Source of the DNA: Candidatus Omnitrophota bacterium
Lineage (GTDB): Bacteria; Omnitrophota; Omnitrophia; Omnitrophales; Abzuiibacteriaceae
NCBI GenBank assembly: GCA_016206995.1
Contig: JACQQN010000127.1
Span: forward strand, 1-8,858
DNA length: 8,858 nt
Direction: 5' to 3'
The position numbers and the translations under genes are program-made. The notes beneath the pieces are model-generated. The model worked only from the letters and a program-made list of their open reading frames with translations. It searched no databases and was not told the origin of the DNA. Shown here one piece after another: positions 7,801-8,858 of the stretch. The number at the start of each line of letters is the position of its first letter. Within the stretch, counting starts at the first letter, position 1.

Positions 7801-8858
7801 TGGGCACAAGCATTGCTTGACAACAATGAACTTTACCCACAAACGCCAGTGAAAAACACCTTTGGTGCAACTCGCGAACCTGCTCCTCCGGCAAGAATTT
7901 TGATGAACACAGGTGGCATTATGATTACCCGAATGCTTGAAGTCACTGCCTATCAACGTGGCGGCCCACGCGCCTTATTAGATCAAAGCAATTTCGGTGG
8001 TCGCAATAGTTTGAAAGCCCAAGCGCAGCATAAAAGCTCAGATATTTTGAGACTCCTTGAGGGGCAAGAAATGATGCTTCCTCCAATTTCAAACCCATTA
8101 ACCGACGCGCAACTTCAAATTCCGGATTCTTCCGGCTTTCCCGAGCTTGCGATTGAAGGAGAAAATGTTGGTTCGCTCGGTATTTTCCTTGAAGCAAATT
8201 TGAATGGAGAAAATGGCACTGTTGAAGAACTTCGCGCTAACACCCCTATTAAATTTGTATGGCCGGACACCGATAACGATGGATTCGTGGATGGAACCAG
8301 AATCCCTGAAAACACTCTTCGAGTCTACCGATTGGTCGGAAGCGCGTGGGTTTTAGTCCCTTACCTGCCAGACAATGATGAAACTAACAACGGACTCTAT
8401 TTTCAAACAAACCACTTCTCAATCTTTACCATTGGAGGAGTTCCAACTCCCGTAACACCGACGACAATCACTCCGGAGCCAACGCCTGAATCAACCCCGA
8501 CACCAGAGCCGAGCCCGGAGCCGACTCCAGAACCGGAAGCTGAGGTGCAAAACGAAGATCAAATCATTCTTGGCGGGGGTTCAGGATTGATTGCAAATGG
8601 TGAAGAAACCGATCAACAAATCGCAGAAAATAACTCCATCGCTCCGGCGGCGGAGACCACAGCAAGCTCAGATGGAAAGGGTAACCCTTTCATGGTTTAT
8701 CATAAAGGGATATACGACAAGCAAAGTGGTGGAAAAGTGCTTGCGATTGTCAATTGGACAGACTCAAAGACTACGGAAACTTCGCACCAAAACCAACCCT
8801 TGGAAATAATCAACGAGAAATCTCAAGAAGTCCATTCACCGATTCAAACAACTAAAAA
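4702..8858 (+). CDS. Secreted multi-domain dockerin/FN3/PKD surface protein (3' partial)
   Basis: An uninterrupted frame of 1385 codons leaves the window without a stop. A TAA at 4693-4695 makes the ATG at 4702 the first possible start; the ribosome site (TTGAG) is weak. Residues 1-46 form a signal peptide with an unusually long basic n-region. Reading on: an SbsA/Big_5-like Ig domain (about 87-175); a dockerin-like pair of Ca-binding loops (194-258); a cadherin/He_PIG-like domain (about 275-380, with EGDRLPVVITASDPEDG and FDWTP); an FN3-like domain (about 385-495); an Ig-like stretch (about 496-640); PKD-like modules (about 660-738, WDFDGDGWID; 744-827, DLDADGHFE; about 830-945, degenerate); a further Ig-like part (about 945-1065); a module ending in HFSIF (about 1070-1246); a Pro-Thr-Glu linker (1248-1281); and a polar tail. 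No catalytic domain, LPXTG motif or type IX/PEP-CTERM sorting signal is visible, but the C-terminus is missing. Probably an exported adhesin or scaffold; function unknown. Domain names are by eye. Confidence 0.92.
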   Translation, partial: MKNITPKPKSKNGRSGKTSQKTFRIFTLVATFLLISLTAWTGVAFSADCQFKTKDWRSVKSHGSGELAVGEMAIRLCPYTKCFEPRNGVSTIKAYFNYPIEPTTFTPDRVTILAFDKNGNPVSGFAITDTSVDQNNRTIGVINLNPPLNQFPGSVTFRVAFKNGITDIDGNSLIVNPQQQDGSGAWQESRVHTGNQNGDNWVDILDWGTEVARFGHRLIDYPDELRYPLNYFSHPRLDLNANGVIDSEDMSLVQQNFLSSLAPITALPARDFGATPVIVFSPEGRDQAGVQTCSSPSGYFYIKEGDRLPVVITASDPEDGILIPVVDQGTLPEGATFAAGNFDWTPGSGQGRSDSYIVRFTATDSSGLETIKNAIIFVAAKPTTELPSNLAVEPTSAYSAKVTWNPPAHSDGVTLSQYEMKIEHTWNDVTKTVASTDAGWPFPLPTPVDDPTKVQGVFIKDLPSYGKLTFFLRVIGHLESEQIESEWASVVVEELMPNSPPVVKKFEISKNGTVVFEATPEQLTQDGDLVLTGVPPFSVDDVFTIAELKSKDDPVMNSFVDPAIEVATGRVAEIRLDFLPNGVDEGVKQTYTPEIDESDLFSTSLKSSGSFTAVLKLIDEGGLEKHIFVPIVVVRNAESPKITLQALDPKTEGPLDLTVPMEAPAQVLFEVSVESPTPTTKIMWDFDGDGWIDATSPIGRTPVKMLHTYPEPGLVNVPQVSVTNKSGYTDWASLKIATAGDASFPFQLTSDVQAVTADQPANFSIEGQFGNYELDLDADGHFEMSDLNNPSPVQKIYGRPGTFYATARVTVNGIQYRKSILVLSMAPAKSIFDILYVSEYFSDAGSDLVIKENIFPFAVRLKDSAKAISSLAEPADDAQISEIRFHVSGADVNSVFTYTTTEDYHTINSRFFKFLFEQPGTYYILKTVRNNKGLEASSVFVVNQENPISSVYVVTPSERQHALGDAIKATAFASAPAGRTIDAVRIFVQATSGGPVTELEATASEQPNVYDAILDMETLIQQRAVGENQFCYIWAQALLDNNELYPQTPVKNTFGATREPAPPARILMNTGGIMITRMLEVTAYQRGGPRALLDQSNFGGRNSLKAQAQHKSSDILRLLEGQEMMLPPISNPLTDAQLQIPDSSGFPELAIEGENVGSLGIFLEANLNGENGTVEELRANTPIKFVWPDTDNDGFVDGTRIPENTLRVYRLVGSAWVLVPYLPDNDETNNGLYFQTNHFSIFTIGGVPTPVTPTTITPEPTPESTPTPEPSPEPTPEPEAEVQNEDQIILGGGSGLIANGEETDQQIAENNSIAPAAETTASSDGKGNPFMVYHKGIYDKQSGGKVLAIVNWTDSKTTETSHQNQPLEIINEKSQEVHSPIQTTK
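5281..5475 (+). other. Dockerin-like duplicated calcium-binding motif
   Basis: Residues 194-206 (GNQNGDNWVDILD) and 238-249 (DLNANGVIDSED) each fit the dockerin F-hand loop, with ligand positions 1, 3, 5, 9 and 12 at N195, N197, D199, D203, D206 and at D238, N240, N242, D246, D249. Each is followed by a short helix (WGTEVARFG and MSLVQQNFLSS). The two loops start 43 residues apart, somewhat more than the roughly 35 of cellulosomal dockerins. Dockerins bind cohesin domains in a calcium-dependent way; no cohesin is visible here. Confidence 0.7.
8443..8544 (+). repeat. Pro-Thr-Glu low-complexity linker repeat
   Basis: Codons for residues 1248-1281 encode degenerate tandem P-T-P-E-P / P-S-P-E-P units, with imperfectly repeated DNA based on CCGGAGCCGACTCCAGAA-like blocks. 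Such linkers separate folded modules of exported proteins, or span a cell wall or envelope layer, and are prone to length change by slippage. The residues that follow (1282-1385) are polar and poor in recognisable domains. Confidence 0.85.

Noticed and set aside
7601..8315. Cluster of - strand open frames of 66-111 codons
   Set aside because: They overlap each other and the coherent + strand domain sequence, and have no credible start context or motifs.
8591..8809. 72-codon + strand open frame
   Set aside because: It is out of frame with the large protein, whose own frame stays open with no disruption. The composition is typical of a frame-shifted shadow.

Overview
This window (8858 bases, moderate GC, all recognisable genes on the + strand) joins the distal end of a bacterial respiratory complex I operon to a very long secreted, multi-domain protein gene. 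The complex I genes are unmistakable. The surface protein carries a dockerin-like calcium-binding pair, a fibronectin-III-like domain, PKD/Ig-like domains and a Pro-Thr-Glu linker behind a Sec-type signal peptide. This combination suggests a free-living, probably Gram-negative bacterium, perhaps from an uncultured lineage (Omnitrophota-like or Deltaproteobacteria-like). That placement is a guess, because no rRNA or marker gene is present.

Bases 1-4380 hold nuoL (5' end cut by the window edge), nuoM and nuoN in canonical order. All three encode antiporter-like, proton-translocating membrane subunits of NADH:quinone oxidoreductase, and the buried Lys/Glu residues of the proton channels are present. 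nuoL and nuoM are separated by a 72-base gap holding a strong GC-rich palindrome. nuoM and nuoN are separated by a single base and are surely co-transcribed.

Bases 4381-4701 are non-coding. The most striking item is a structured block of about 149 bases (4401-4549). It is bounded by perfect 11-base inverted repeats, contains nested internal stems, and is followed by a T-run and then by a second, partial copy of its right end. It may be a small non-autonomous mobile or REP-like element, and it could also terminate the nuo transcript.

Bases 4702-8858 are one uninterrupted reading frame of 1385 codons that runs off the window with no stop codon. The visible domain order is signal peptide, SbsA/Big_5-like Ig domain, dockerin-like duplicated Ca-binding loops, cadherin/He_PIG-like Ig domain, FN3-like domain, several PKD/Ig-like modules, a C-terminal module with a TSP3-like Asp loop and an HFSIF motif, a Pro-rich linker and a polar tail. 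No enzymatic domain is visible. It is most likely an exported adhesion or scaffold protein and has no functional link to the nuo operon beyond adjacency.
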